Source: Nostoc sp. ATCC 53789 | GTDB lineage: Bacteria; Cyanobacteriota; Cyanobacteriia; Cyanobacteriales; Nostocaceae | DNA length: 64,000 bases | NCBI RefSeq assembly: GCF_009873495.1 | Contig: NZ_CP046703.1 | Location: 744,001 to 808,000 of the forward strand | Reading direction: 5' to 3' | Shown here: piece after piece, positions 18,569 to 28,674 of the stretch | Layout: every line of letters starts with the position of its first letter | Numbering within the stretch: position 1 is the first letter of the stretch | Notes under the pieces: generated by a model | Told to the model about the DNA's origin: nothing | Seen by the model: the letters and a program-made list of their open reading frames with translations, nothing else | The model's database searches: none | Translations under genes and position numbers: made by a program

Positions 18569-19012
18569 TCACTCCTCCAACAGCCAATTTTTGACTTTTG
18601 TTAAACTTTGCCAATCTGGTTTTCTAGTTAAACCGTCTTCGATACTGCTTTTTATTTCATCGCGCCATTCTTCATTGACAAAAATTAGCTGCTGTGCAAT
18701 GTCAATATGTTCTCGTAAACCTTTTTGACCTGTTTCCAGCATTGCTAAGGCGAGATTGACCCTAGCCTGTGGGTCTTGTGGATTTAACTTGACAGCCTTC
18801 TGTGCAGCTTTGTAAGCCAAGTTGGGCTTGTTATCGAGTAGATACAACCACGCCAAACAGATCCAAGCAGCACTTGTTTTAGGAGCGCGATCGCACACTT
18901 CTTTAAATACAGGGATTAAAGAATCTACTGCCTCTCCTGCTTTATAGCGTTCTAAGCCTGTATCAAACAGGGATTCAACTGTTTGAGTCATAGTAAGTTT
19001 GTCAATAATCAT
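18569..19012 (-). CDS. TPR-repeat protein
   Basis: This 147-residue soluble helical protein carries two to three tetratricopeptide-like units (AAWICLAWLYLLDNKPNLAY and PQDPQARVNLALAMLETGQK, about residues 50-110). TPRs mediate protein-protein contacts; the partner is unknown. Translation may start at 19012 or at the internal ATG at 18991 (MTQTVESLF), which also looks like a natural start. It lies downstream of the IscA/SufA-like gene on the same strand, separated by a 14-bp-stem hairpin. Confidence 0.75.
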   Translation of the reverse strand: MIIDKLTMTQTVESLFDTGLERYKAGEAVDSLIPVFKEVCDRAPKTSAAWICLAWLYLLDNKPNLAYKAAQKAVKLNPQDPQARVNLALAMLETGQKGLREHIDIAQQLIFVNEEWRDEIKSSIEDGLTRKPDWQSLTKVKNWLLEE

Positions 19013-19051
19013 TAGTTAATAGTCATTAGCCATGATTCAATAGTCATAGGC

Positions 19052-19091
19052 CAATAGTCAAGAGTTAGAAAACCTTGACTCTTGACTATTG
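19052..19091 (-). repeat. Hairpin with 14-bp perfect stem
   Basis: CAATAGTCAAGAGT (19052-19065) pairs perfectly with 19078-19091 across a 12-nt loop. It lies between the IscA/SufA-like gene and the TPR gene on the minus strand. The AATAGTCA-type motif recurs upstream (19018-19060) as short tandem units. It may be a terminator or an intergenic repeat. Confidence 0.55.
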
Positions 19092-19144
19092 AGGGCGAGT
19101 TCAATCAATTTTGGAAAACCTCGCACGCGATCGGCTCCTCTTGG

Positions 19145-19501
19145 CTAAACCCCAAATGACTTGCCACAACCGCAAGTTTGGTTGGCATTAGGGTTAGTAA
19201 ATTGAAAGCCACCGCCAATCATGGCATCGCTGTAATCGAGCATTAAACCGTAGAGATATAAGAGACTCTTGCGATCGCTGACAATTTTGAAGCCATCATA
19301 GTCAAAAACTTCATCCTGCGGGGTGATCTTGCTAGTGTCTTCAAAGTCCATCATGTAAGACATCCCAGAACAGCCACCCTGACGGACTCCTACCCGTAAG
19401 CAGAAGTCTGTGCCTTGCTTGTCCCGGAGGGATTTTACCTGGTGCAATGCGGCTTCGCTCAACAGAATTCCGCGTTGTTGAGACTGAATTGCTTGTGTCA
19501 T
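19145..19501 (-). CDS. HesB/IscA/SufA-type iron-sulfur assembly protein
   Basis: This 118-residue A-type carrier is thought to accept and deliver Fe-S clusters or iron. The three conserved cysteines are present: Cys44 in [10 protein letters not shown] and Cys110/Cys112 in QTCGCGKSF. Other family stretches include LRVGVRQGG and [11 protein letters not shown]. Length is typical. No other Fe-S assembly gene adjoins it, as is common for cyanobacterial IscA/SufA paralogues. Which paralogue it is cannot be decided from sequence alone. Confidence 0.92.
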   Translation of the reverse strand: MTQAIQSQQRGILLSEAALHQVKSLRDKQGTDFCLRVGVRQGGCSGMSYMMDFEDTSKITPQDEVFDYDGFKIVSDRKSLLYLYGLMLDYSDAMIGGGFQFTNPNANQTCGCGKSFGV

Positions 19502-19826
19502 CTGCTTTTTTCACTCCTTAATTAGTCTAAGCTTTACCCGATATCGGCTTGTTAATGCCTCTGGGTTTCCCTTGGTGTTTTTGTATTCATTCTAGCGGCT
19601 TAGATGTCGTTAGATGCCAAATTGTAAACACTCCGTTAAAAGCAGCCAAAGGTTTTTATTCTAGAATTGAGAGACTCAGTGTGTTTAGAGATTCGGTATT
19701 TTTGGAGTTCAAGCATGGCTTGTCTGAGAAGCAACTATCTTTCAGGTGCAGCCATAAAAACCTAATCCGAGGCTAGCTATCCCCCAAAGTTTACTTTCAA
19801 ATTGCTTCTTTTGATTAACTTACTCT

Positions 19827-21470
19827 ATGACAAGTTTTAATCGCTCTACCAGTCGTCGGTTGAAGAAATTAACTCAAATTCCTTCTGTATGGGAGGGCGA
19901 TCGCCGTCCGTTGTCATCACCAAACCAGCACTCAGACTCTGAGGAAAAGGGAGAATGCATTCTTTGGGTAGATTACTCCCAAGGTGTTGTCCGAGGAATG
20001 GACGTGGTAGCCTCAGATGTTGGCCCAGAAGCAATCGTTCGTACCTTAATGCGAGCAATGGAGCATCCCCACAGTCCGGCAAGACCTGCTAGACCCCAAA
20101 GAATTGTAGTCAAAGACCGCGAGATCCAATTTTACCTGCGGGGAGTGCTGCAAGATTTGGATATCGCCATTGACTACGCACCAGAACTGCCTTTAATTGA
20201 CGAACTATTTCGCGGGTTCGCTGACATCCTCGATAGTCAAACCCCTGACTTACCCCCACAGTATGCACAAATCTTGCGAGAAAAAGCATTTGCAATTTGG
20301 CAAGCAGCACCTTGGGAATTTTTGGAAGAACAGCAAATTTTGTCAATCGAGATTAATAAGTGGGATGTTGGCACACTCTACGCCTCAGTCATGGGAATGC
20401 TGGGAATGGAGTATGGAATTTTGTTTTATCGCTCAGAAGACTCTTTAAAACAGTTTCGCACCGCAGTTTTACAAGATGAAGACTCAACAGAGCATCTAGA
20501 AGAAGCGTTTCTCAAGCAAGATTGCCTGTTTCTTACCTTTGAGAGTGCTGATGAAGACGAAGATGAAGACGATGACGAAGAAAGTGATTTGGCGGATCTG
20601 CCATTATCAGAAATTGATCCCACTTTCGGTAATATCCACCCCTTAGAAGGACTGCGGTCTGTTTTGTATGACGAAGAAGCGCTGGTAATCTTCGTTGCGA
20701 TCGAAAGCCTAATCCGCTTTATTCGCGATCATCGCCGCCAACTTCATGAGGACATCTTTCCTACCCTCAGCCGTCGTTATCGCATCTCTCTGCCGCAGTC
20801 GGAAGAATCAACTAAATCTGTGGCTGTGACAGTCTCTACCATGCCGCAGTTAGCAGCAGAATTAGAGGAAATGGCAGGTTTTGGTGACGATGATCAGGAA
20901 ATTGATAACCTTAACTCCTCAAATTTCCAATCATTGCAAGATGACTTGATACCGGAAGACTCCTTTCTCAGCTTAGGCGTAGTGTCCTGGGAAATGTTGG
21001 ATCACCTCCGTAAGGGGGTAATCTACCATAAGGCTGGTGAAATTAAACAAGTGGGTGACGGTTTGCCGGTGATTTTAATTCAAACTTCCCGCCCCAAGGC
21101 TAAAACTGTAATTGAAAGAATTGAAGCAGCAGGCGGGCTGAGAGCAATTTGCTTTAATCCAGGTGCCGATCCTTTCGATGGCGATCGCTACGATCTGGGT
21201 TTATTGCAAACTCAAAATGGTGAATTGTTCCTATTTGGTGAATTTTTAGATGAAGATCCTATTCATGTAGAAGCTCGAAAAAAATGGAATCAGAGGTGTA
21301 AAAATACTAAAGGCTACTGTGGCTTAATCATTGCTAAAGGACTAACAGGAGCTTCCCGTGGCAATCCTCAGTTACGAGACATGATGGCTTTGTTTGAAAC
21401 GCGATCGGTTTCACCAAAAGATTTAGGTATTGGCACTCTCCAACTCATGCCCCAATTCAAATTGGAATAG
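19827..21470 (+). CDS. Large conserved cyanobacterial protein (DUF6930-like)
   Basis: This 547-residue soluble protein has no signal peptide or membrane helix. The N-terminal part has ILWVDYSQGVVRGMDVV and GPEAIVRTLMRAMEHP. The middle has a strongly acidic run of Asp/Glu (about residues 240-254). The C-terminal part has HVEARKKWNQRCKNTKGYCG and RGNPQLRDMMALFE. The pattern matches the conserved cyanobacterial family now labelled DUF6930; function unknown. It is flanked by a convergent-free 1.7-kb ORF-poor region downstream. Confidence 0.6.
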   Translation: MTSFNRSTSRRLKKLTQIPSVWEGDRRPLSSPNQHSDSEEKGECILWVDYSQGVVRGMDVVASDVGPEAIVRTLMRAMEHPHSPARPARPQRIVVKDREIQFYLRGVLQDLDIAIDYAPELPLIDELFRGFADILDSQTPDLPPQYAQILREKAFAIWQAAPWEFLEEQQILSIEINKWDVGTLYASVMGMLGMEYGILFYRSEDSLKQFRTAVLQDEDSTEHLEEAFLKQDCLFLTFESADEDEDEDDDEESDLADLPLSEIDPTFGNIHPLEGLRSVLYDEEALVIFVAIESLIRFIRDHRRQLHEDIFPTLSRRYRISLPQSEESTKSVAVTVSTMPQLAAELEEMAGFGDDDQEIDNLNSSNFQSLQDDLIPEDSFLSLGVVSWEMLDHLRKGVIYHKAGEIKQVGDGLPVILIQTSRPKAKTVIERIEAAGGLRAICFNPGADPFDGDRYDLGLLQTQNGELFLFGEFLDEDPIHVEARKKWNQRCKNTKGYCGLIIAKGLTGASRGNPQLRDMMALFETRSVSPKDLGIGTLQLMPQFKLE

Positions 21471-23147
21471 TTGCATTCATAGCTGTAATCTGACATTCAG
21501 GATTACGGCTATAAGAAATTAAGTTGAGATATATTTGATTCGCGTATTAACCAGATTCAGCGCTGAGAATTTAGGGGCATTACTGACTACTAAGTAAACT
21601 ACAGAATACTTAGGTTTGATGCACCTGTTACGGCAAGGCGGAAATTTATCTAACTTTGAAAAGAGGATTAATTTTTCTCCAAGTCTTGTTAATTGAGGTG
21701 TTAGTTGTATTTCTGCGAAGGTTTACTAGTAAATATCCCAGGATGACAGCTAACTTTACTTAAATTTCATGAAGTATCTATATTCTCATGGTTTTTCAGT
21801 AATTTTATTTGGATATTTATCAGTATAAATAAGTACAAACTACTATTTAATTATTTACCAAGTTGAGTTTAATCAAATTTAGCCGACGCACTTCAATCTC
21901 AGAATCTTTTTTTTACAACTTTTTGAGCTTAAAAAGTTGTTCTGTATCAATATCATTAAGCAAAAGCTCATATTTATCTCTTTTTCTTTGTAATTTTTTT
22001 ATAAAGTGTAAATATGAGTTGTTTTAGTGCCTAAATAAAGTTTATTTAAAGCCCATAAATCATGGCTATAATGAATACACTCAACAAAAATATTGAAGTA
22101 AAAAATTGCTTTTATGCTTAGATTTACTAATCAATAGGGGTTTTAATGCAAGACTTTTTTAGCTGTATTTTTTCTCTTAGCTTAGATATTAATAAGCACA
22201 TTTTTTAGCGTATTAATTGGCTAAAAATAATTTTCGTAACCTCGAAATACGTGAATGCAAGGAATTGAAACAATACTGACTTTAAAACAAATTATATCGC
22301 TAGGGGGAAGAGAAAAAATATCTAGGATTTCATCATATATTTCGGGGGACTTAGTGTAAAAACATGAAACAAAAGTAAAATATTATTATCGGCGACAGTC
22401 AAGTAACATCACGTCAATTCTTGGTTAATTTTTCTGAGTGAAATTACAGGTAATTCTGTTAAAATTTACCAAAATATTTGGTTTTTTATACCCAGTGAGC
22501 TGAATCTTATACCTTTGTTTATGACTACAACATTAGCACGGTGAAGTAATCAGTTTAATTGCAGTGAGCCAAAAGCCTTAACTATTTAAGTCGCTCTTAG
22601 CTTATTGATTACAGCAATGGATACAGATGGATGTTTGCTCTAGAGCTATCGCTTATTTGCCTACTTTTAAGTGATTATTTCCGAACTGTATATCTCACCT
22701 GAAGCCGCCTGTAAGACACAATTTCAGCCTGACAATGATTCTAAAGCTTTATTTTCATCTGTTATACCAGATGTTCTCACCAAGTGGGTTTGGCAAACTT
22801 GGTTAAGATATATGGTCAAATTATTTCGATAGAGAATAATTTTGTAAATCTTGATTGAGTCAACATTTGGTATCTCAAATTCATTTATAGAAGTTCATTG
22901 CCAGGCTTTACTGATGCTGTTAGTAGGATTATCCTCCTCAGAAGGAACTATGTGCTGTTTTTGCTGTCAAAATAGTAACAAATAAAGTGTAGTTTTTTGA
23001 TTTCTTTAGAAAATTATGAATCCTTTGACAAAACGACAATTTTTAATATTAATGGTATTACTTGTTTCCTGAGACAAATTCTGATAATCTTATCGGTTCC
23101 CTCTTTAATTTAGACTCTTTCGACAATCTAGATATACAGCAGATAGC
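21471..23147. other. 1.7-kb AT-rich region without a recognised gene
   Basis: No frame longer than about 20 codons with coding character, no tRNA-like fold and no long inverted repeat was seen. It is the longest gene-free stretch in the window. Possible contents are a long untranslated leader for the 58-residue RHH gene at 23148, non-coding RNA, or decayed sequence. A single GGAATTGAAAC (22261-22271) resembles the end of cyanobacterial CRISPR repeats but stands alone. Confidence 0.5.
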
Positions 23148-23324
23148 ATGATAATGACAAATAAAAAATGGGCCGTTAAACGCATAACAGTTAATCTCGC
23201 AACGCAGGAAGCGGAAAAACTAGAAAAATATTGCCAACAAACAGGTAGACCCGCAACCGATGTGATTCGCGAACTGATTAGAAGTTTGCCTGTCTCCGAC
23301 GATGGCAAAGATGTAAACAAGTAA
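23148..23324 (+). CDS. Small ribbon-helix-helix (CopG-like) protein
   Basis: A 58-residue frame runs from ATG 23148 (a second ATG at 23154) to TAA 23322-23324. The translation contains AVKRITVNLATQEAEKLE followed by KYCQQTGRPATDVIRELIRS. That is the beta-strand/helix/helix plan of CopG-type DNA-binding proteins. The C-terminus is acidic (SDDGKDVNK). No toxin gene follows. It may regulate a promoter, possibly its own; the long empty region upstream and the zds gene 275 bp downstream are the neighbours. Confidence 0.7.
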   Translation: MIMTNKKWAVKRITVNLATQEAEKLEKYCQQTGRPATDVIRELIRSLPVSDDGKDVNK

Positions 23325-23598
23325 GACTATACTTTCACTACTTACTAGATAACTGCTTTGCCACCAACAAAATAGCTCTGATACTTTTTTGGGTGCGCCG
23401 CAATGGACAATAATTTGTCTAGCTGATACAGGCGCGTTTTGCTCGCGTCTGGTCAATTACGGGGACTAAAAGAAGTAATTAAAGAGGTTTTAGTATCGAC
23501 ATTGCTTGCCTTAATATGCTGGTAGAGTTGATATTAAGTAGCAAATTCCGACACCAACCCAGTTACAATCTGTAAAGAAACTGAAAAGGAACGACGGA

Positions 23599-25038
23599 AT
23601 GCGTGTTGCAATCGTAGGTGCGGGACTTGCTGGACTAGCAACCGCAGTGGATCTAGCTGATGCTGGTTGTGAAATAGAGATTTTTGAGTCTCGTCCGTTT
23701 GTGGGTGGTAAAGTCGGCAGTTGGGTTGATGGAGATGGCAACCATCTAGAAATGGGGTTGCATGTATTTTTCGGGTGCTACTACCAACTATTTGACTTGA
23801 TGAAGAAAGTGGGGGTGTTAGAGAACTTACGCCTCAAGGAACATACCCACACTTTTATTAATAAAGGGGGGCGCACTGGTGGTTTGGATTTTCGCTTCTT
23901 TACAGGTGCGCCTTTCAATGGCTTAAAGGCATTTTTCACGACTTCCCAACTATCGTTGCAGGATAAATTGCAAAATGCGATCGCTTTGGGTACTAGTCCC
24001 ATAGTTCGCGGATTGGTAGACTTTAACGGGGCGATGAAAACCATCCGCAACTTGGATAAAATTAGCTTTGCCGATTGGTTTCGCAGTCATGGTGGCAGTA
24101 ATGGCAGCATTAAGCGGTTATGGAACCCCATTGCTTACGCATTGGGATTTATTGATTGCGAAAATATGTCTGCCCGATGTATGTTAACCATATTCCAGTT
24201 ATTTGCAGTCAGAACTGAAGCTTCAGTTTTGCGAATGTTGGAAGGTTCTCCAGCTGAATATTTGCACAAGCCCATTCTGGAATATTTAGAAGCCAGAGGC
24301 ACTAAAGTTTATACGCGTCGGCAAGTGCGAGAAATTCAGTTTATAGAGTCAAACGAACAAACCCGTGTCACTGGTATAGCAGTTGCCCAAGGTGATGCAG
24401 TCGAAACTATTACTGCTGATGCTTACGTTTTTGCCTGTGATGTTCCAGGAATTCAACGTATCCTACCCCAGCAATGGCGTAAGTGGTCAGAATTTGACAA
24501 TATTTACAAACTGGATGCAGTACCAGTGGCTACAGTGCAGTTACGCTTCGATGGTTGGGTAACAGAACTCAACGATGGAGAGCAACGTAAACAGCTAAAT
24601 CATGCGGCTGGAATCGATAATTTACTCTACACAGCCGATGCTGATTTTTCGTGTTTTGCTGATTTAGCGTTGACTAGCCCTGCTGATTATTATCGCCCAG
24701 GACAGGGATCTTTGTTACAACTAGTGCTGACACCGGGAGATCCGTTTATTGCACAGAGTAATGAAGCGATCGCACAGCATGTCCTCAAGCAAGTCCATGA
24801 ACTGTTTCCCTCGTCGCGGGAGCTAAATATGACTTGGTATAGTGTAGTAAAACTTGCTCAGTCTCTCTACCGAGAAGCGCCAGGGATGGATGCGTATCGT
24901 CCCAACCAAAAAACACCAGTAGATAATTTCTTCCTTGCAGGGAGTTATACTCAGCAAGATTATATTGACAGCATGGAAGGTGCTACTATTTCTGGACGGC
25001 GGGCGGCAAAAGTGATTTTGGAGAGTTTGAAGAGATAA
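23599..25038 (+). CDS. zds: Zeta-carotene desaturase (plant type)
   Basis: This 479-residue FAD enzyme of carotenoid synthesis converts zeta-carotene to lycopene at the membrane. The N-terminal dinucleotide site is [17 protein letters not shown] (about 7-23). Family stretches include [28 protein letters not shown] and C-terminal [19 protein letters not shown]. The GLHVFFGCY form and length distinguish it from phytoene desaturase. AAGGAACGACGG precedes the ATG. The downstream SRPBCC gene on the same strand is a common neighbour in cyanobacteria. Also called crtQ. Confidence 0.95.
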   Translation: MRVAIVGAGLAGLATAVDLADAGCEIEIFESRPFVGGKVGSWVDGDGNHLEMGLHVFFGCYYQLFDLMKKVGVLENLRLKEHTHTFINKGGRTGGLDFRFFTGAPFNGLKAFFTTSQLSLQDKLQNAIALGTSPIVRGLVDFNGAMKTIRNLDKISFADWFRSHGGSNGSIKRLWNPIAYALGFIDCENMSARCMLTIFQLFAVRTEASVLRMLEGSPAEYLHKPILEYLEARGTKVYTRRQVREIQFIESNEQTRVTGIAVAQGDAVETITADAYVFACDVPGIQRILPQQWRKWSEFDNIYKLDAVPVATVQLRFDGWVTELNDGEQRKQLNHAAGIDNLLYTADADFSCFADLALTSPADYYRPGQGSLLQLVLTPGDPFIAQSNEAIAQHVLKQVHELFPSSRELNMTWYSVVKLAQSLYREAPGMDAYRPNQKTPVDNFFLAGSYTQQDYIDSMEGATISGRRAAKVILESLKR

Positions 25039-25042
25039 CGTA

Positions 25043-25136
25043 GACACGCAGCAGCTTGCCGCAGGCTACCGCCAAGGACGCATACTCCTAGGTCGAAGCA
25101 AGCTACGCGTAGCGTCTCGTAGAGAAGAACGCAAAG
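25043..25136. repeat. Cluster of small dispersed repeats between zds and the SRPBCC gene
   Basis: Two repeat types lie back to back. CAGCTTGCCGCAGGCTACCGC (split form, about 25049-25069) is related to the one at 38618-38666. GCAAGCTACGCGTAGCGTCTC with TAGAGAAG (about 25096-25126) is the reverse complement of the core at 15696-15731. The gene-to-gene spacing is 109 bp, nearly all of it repeat sequence. Confidence 0.7.
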
Positions 25137-25147
25137 GAAGAAGAAAA

Positions 25148-25585
25148 ATGTCAGATTGGTTAGAGCATACTGTACAGGTAGAAGTAGAGGCTCCCATAGA
25201 TTTAGTATGGAGCCTCTGGTCTGATTTGGAGCAAATGCCCCGGTGGATGAAGTGGATTGATTCGGTAAAAATTCCGCCAGATAATCCAGATATATCTCTT
25301 TGGAAATTAAAGACCGGCAGTCTAGAATTTAATTGGCAATCCCGAATTCTGAAAGTTATTCCCAACCAAATTATCCAGTGGGAATCTATTGATGGTTTGC
25401 CTAATCAAGGAGCGATTCGCTTTTACGATCGCCACAATAGTAGCATTGTCAAAATGAGTATTTCCTATGCTATCCCCGGCATTATTGGCAAAATTATGGA
25501 TAACTTGTTTTTGGGACGGATAGTTGAATCGACGATTCAAGCTGATTTGGAAAGGTTTAAAGAATATGCGCTGAATGTTAAATAA
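25148..25585 (+). CDS. SRPBCC-family (polyketide cyclase/START-like) protein
   Basis: This 145-residue protein has a hydrophobic-pocket START-like fold, seen in VEVEAPIDLVWSLWSDLEQ near the N-terminus and WQSRILKVIPNQIIQWESI. In cyanobacteria such a gene commonly follows zds, suggesting a role with carotenoid or lipid ligands; the biochemical role is unknown. The ribosome site AAGGAAGAAG lies just upstream. The gap to zds is filled by small dispersed repeats. Confidence 0.85.
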   Translation: MSDWLEHTVQVEVEAPIDLVWSLWSDLEQMPRWMKWIDSVKIPPDNPDISLWKLKTGSLEFNWQSRILKVIPNQIIQWESIDGLPNQGAIRFYDRHNSSIVKMSISYAIPGIIGKIMDNLFLGRIVESTIQADLERFKEYALNVK

Positions 25586-25631
25586 AGCTAATTGATATTG
25601 TTCAGCACTAGTTACCACTTACTCAATTGCG

Positions 25632-25850
25632 TTAAGGTACTCTACTTACTGTTGGTTCTGGAAGTGGATCACCTACAGCTTCGTAAGCAATAATTAGAGA
25701 CTCTAAAGCTTCAATTCCATTTGCCACAGCTAACTCATAAGTACCCCCATGAGTCCGCCAACGTTGTCCTGGAAAATCAGGAAATCCGACTAAGAAGCAA
25801 TCATCTTCATCAGACCATTGAATAATCATTTGGTACTTAAGCTTACTCAT
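25632..25850 (-). CDS. HicB-like antitoxin-family protein, no partner
   Basis: The 72-residue product matches the partial RNase-H-like HicB fold: YQMIIQWSDEDDCFLVGFPD, then AVANGIEALESLI. HicB proteins usually neutralise HicA mRNA interferases. Here no HicA-like gene (short, with a catalytic His and GxH) adjoins either side, and no DNA-binding C-terminal domain is present. It is therefore an orphan, as is frequent in cyanobacteria. Its role is unknown. Confidence 0.78.
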   Translation of the reverse strand: MSKLKYQMIIQWSDEDDCFLVGFPDFPGQRWRTHGGTYELAVANGIEALESLIIAYEAVGDPLPEPTVSRVP

Positions 25851-25898
25851 TTTGTTTCTTTTCCTCTACTTCCTTATTTGAACTTAGAGGGTTAAAAA

Positions 25899-26135
25899 CT
25901 ACCAAGTAGGATCGCTAAACAAATTAATTGTCAATTCCTCGCGTGGCGGTACTCCTGTAATACAAGCGCGGATGATCTCTCCATCCTCTAATTCGACGGT
26001 GCAAGCATGACAAGACCCCATAAGACAACCAGTGGGAATAAGTACTCCAGCCCGGTCTGCTACATCCAAAATGGCTTCTCCCACTTCGGCATCTACTGTC
26101 ACATCATCTGGTAAAAAGTGGACACGAACAATCAT
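25899..26135 (-). CDS. [2Fe-2S] ferredoxin-like protein
   Basis: This 78-residue electron-carrier-like protein has a plant-type cluster motif. Cys37, Cys42 and Cys45 are in TGCLMGSCHAC and the fourth is Cys58 in IRACITGV. The protein is shorter than photosynthetic PetF and lacks part of its surface loops, so it belongs to the small 2Fe-2S group conserved in cyanobacteria. The redox partner is unknown. It lies downstream of cobQ on the same strand after 222 bp. Confidence 0.85.
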   Translation of the reverse strand: MIVRVHFLPDDVTVDAEVGEAILDVADRAGVLIPTGCLMGSCHACTVELEDGEIIRACITGVPPREELTINLFSDPTW

Positions 26136-26357
26136 GAATCTTACACTTTTGATTTGAAATTGATTCGTAAGGGTTGTTATTTGTCATTTGCCTTTTGTCT
26201 TTACAAATGACAAATAACCATCTTAACGAAAAAAAGTGCAATTTCTTTTATGCAACTTATATCAAATTTGAAACATGATGTGAGAGATGAATTCACTACA
26301 CCTAGATTTAGAAAGCTATTCTCAATCCAAAATCTAAAATTAAAAATGGTATCAGTT

Positions 26358-27842
26358 CTAAGACAAAAATGGAGTTAAGTCTAAATGGCTTTCTACTTCA
26401 GTGGCTAAAGAGTCTAAAATCTGCTCTCGCTGTTCTCGGTAGTTAGCAACACCGGTAGGCAAAGATTTTAAACCGCGCTGTTGACGGAGGCGATTTAACC
26501 AAGCGCGTCGCCAAGGGCCGTTATCAAAAAGCCCGTGGAGGTAACTTCCCCACACTGATTGACAACTATCCACTAATCCTAAATTAATATCGTCAAATAG
26601 GGCATGGTAGGATTGAGGATCTATTCCTTGCTGCTCGATGCGCGATCGCCCTTGGTGAATTTCAAAGCCATTGACTGGTAAGCCCTGCTGTGGATAATTT
26701 GAGCTAACTTGGCGCTGGCGGGCGATTTTTTGTCCGGTAATTACGGTTCTAATTGGTAAAAGATTTAACCCTTGAAATCTGCCAGCTTGTCCTTCTATCC
26801 CTTCGGGATCGGCGATAATTTGACCGAGCATTTGATAGCCACCGCAGATACCTAAAACGGTTCCACCAGAAGCAGCATAGTGTTGAATAGCTTCTGCCAT
26901 ACCGCTTTTTTGCAGCAGCAGTAAATCAGCAATTGTAGTCTTTGTACCTGGGATAATTACGGCATCAGGATGTCCTAAATCTTGCTTAGGACTTAAGTAT
27001 TTTACTGAAACTGTGCTTTCTGATTCTAGTGGGTCAAAGTCGGTGAAATTGGCAATTCTGGGTAAGCGGATGACGGCAATGTTGAGGTCTGTTTGGGCTT
27101 TACTTGACGACGATTGACGCTCTAGCAAATCTAGGGAGTCTTCGGTCGAAAACACATCTTGCAAGTAGGGTATAACACCAACAACAGGAATACCCGTGCG
27201 TTCTTCTAACCATTTTATTCCCGAATCTAAGAGCGATCGCTGTCCTCGAAATTTGTTAATTACTACACCCTTAATTAGAGCGCGTTCATCTGGTTCCAAT
27301 AACTCTAAGGTTCCTATCACATGGGCAAAAGCACCACCCCGATCAATATCAACTACTAACATCGTTGGTGCATTCAAATATTTTGCCACCCGCATATTAG
27401 TTAAATCGCGGTGTTTGAGGTTAATCTCTGCTGGACTACCGGCACCTTCACAAACTAGTAAGTCAAATTCTGTTCCTAAATGCTGTAGCGATTCTTCAAT
27501 TGTCCGCCACCCCAGTTCAAAATATTGCTCGTAGTAATCTGAGGCACTTACTTTCCCTACAGACCTACCTTTGATAATTACTTGGGAAGTCATATCCCCT
27601 TGAGGTTTGAGTAAAATTGGGTTCATTTCTACCCAAGGCACAACTCCCGCAGCCCAAGCTTGCACTGCTTGGGCATAGCCAATTTCTCCACCACTGGCAG
27701 TAACATAAGCATTTAAAGCCATATTTTGACCTTTAAAGGGAGCCACCCGCCAGCCACGCCGCGACAGAATGCGACAAATAGCTGTAGTTAAAAGTGATTT
27801 CCCTGCATGGGATGTTGTCCCCACCACCATAATTGATTTCAT
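26358..27842 (-). CDS. cobQ: Cobyric acid synthase
   Basis: This 494-residue enzyme amidates the corrin ring side chains during cobalamin (or pseudocobalamin) synthesis, using glutamine and ATP. The N-terminal P-loop-like part is GTTSHAGKSLLTTAICR (about 8-24), with the family stretch GQNMALNAYVT. The glutamine amidotransferase domain has the catalytic Cys in GICGGYQMLG (about 333-342) and His in GSYLHGLFD near the C-terminus. Length is normal. No cobalamin riboswitch was recognised upstream, but none was searched for by structure. No other cob gene is in this window. Confidence 0.95.
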   Translation of the reverse strand: MKSIMVVGTTSHAGKSLLTTAICRILSRRGWRVAPFKGQNMALNAYVTASGGEIGYAQAVQAWAAGVVPWVEMNPILLKPQGDMTSQVIIKGRSVGKVSASDYYEQYFELGWRTIEESLQHLGTEFDLLVCEGAGSPAEINLKHRDLTNMRVAKYLNAPTMLVVDIDRGGAFAHVIGTLELLEPDERALIKGVVINKFRGQRSLLDSGIKWLEERTGIPVVGVIPYLQDVFSTEDSLDLLERQSSSSKAQTDLNIAVIRLPRIANFTDFDPLESESTVSVKYLSPKQDLGHPDAVIIPGTKTTIADLLLLQKSGMAEAIQHYAASGGTVLGICGGYQMLGQIIADPEGIEGQAGRFQGLNLLPIRTVITGQKIARQRQVSSNYPQQGLPVNGFEIHQGRSRIEQQGIDPQSYHALFDDINLGLVDSCQSVWGSYLHGLFDNGPWRRAWLNRLRQQRGLKSLPTGVANYREQREQILDSLATEVESHLDLTPFLS

Positions 27843-28075
27843 AGTTGCTATTAGTTAGTTTTTCAAGATACAGAGTGAATTTTTAGAAACGAACAATAAG
27901 CGAGCAAGGAGAGATGAGGGAGTAGGGGAAGAAATAATACACCATACCCCACACCCACCATTAGCATCACAAATTTCAATTAGATGATTACGGTAAAGAC
28001 TTCATGAATAAATGTGATGTTTCCGTATATATTATTCCCTTTGATTGCCTAATGCTAACCCTTTGGTTTTTTATT

Positions 28076-28480
28076 CTAAAAGGGTATCCGTAACCAACGA
28101 ATCACAGCATCGAATAAACGATCGCGCCATGAAGGTGTCCGCCAGTTTTTTCCGTGGTATTGTTCCACCAACTGGCGACCCAAGGGAGTGAGGCGAAAAC
28201 TATCCGTAATTCCCTGTCCATCGACTTCTCGCCGCAATACACCCACTTGGATTAGCCAGCCCAAGGCGTTATCACAGGCTAATTCTGATAAAGGGCGCTT
28301 AGTATAGCCCTGTTTGAGTCCATTTTCCAAAGCGATCGCAGTTACTGAAACACTCTGATGTCCCATGACTTCAAATAAAGATAAATTGAAGGGCGAACAC
28401 ACTAGCGATCGCTCGGCTCTTTCTACTGTGCTTTGAGGATAGACAAAAATATTTGGGTTTTGGGAATCAGCAGCAGCCAT
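28076..28480 (-). CDS. Conserved cyanobacterial protein (Npun_F0494-like)
   Basis: This 134-residue soluble protein includes VERAERSLVCSPFNLSLFEV and GWLIQVGVLRREVDGQG, followed by FRLTPLGRQLVEQYHGKNW. The middle looks like a winged-helix-type fold (helices followed by a basic hairpin), which would fit DNA binding; this is inference. The protein resembles a family named after Nostoc punctiforme. It is divergent from the prxQ gene. Confidence 0.6.
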   Translation of the reverse strand: MAAADSQNPNIFVYPQSTVERAERSLVCSPFNLSLFEVMGHQSVSVTAIALENGLKQGYTKRPLSELACDNALGWLIQVGVLRREVDGQGITDSFRLTPLGRQLVEQYHGKNWRTPSWRDRLFDAVIRWLRIPF

Positions 28481-28674
28481 TTTGTAGGGGGAGAAATTTT
28501 TCTTCTTAAAAAGATTAATTCAAGAATATATTTTTTCTTGTACTATATACCTCATTTAACCAAAATTAGTTACCTGAAGTATAGTTATGCTATTTTTTAG
28601 TAATTATATTTAATGATTATAAATTAATGTAAAATTTCAAGTGCATCAACAATCTGAAACAGGAAAGGTTAATT

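Noticed and set aside
22251..22271. GTGAATGCAAGGAATTGAAAC resembles the end of cyanobacterial CRISPR repeats.
   Set aside because: It occurs once; no second copy at spacer distance and no cas gene in the window.
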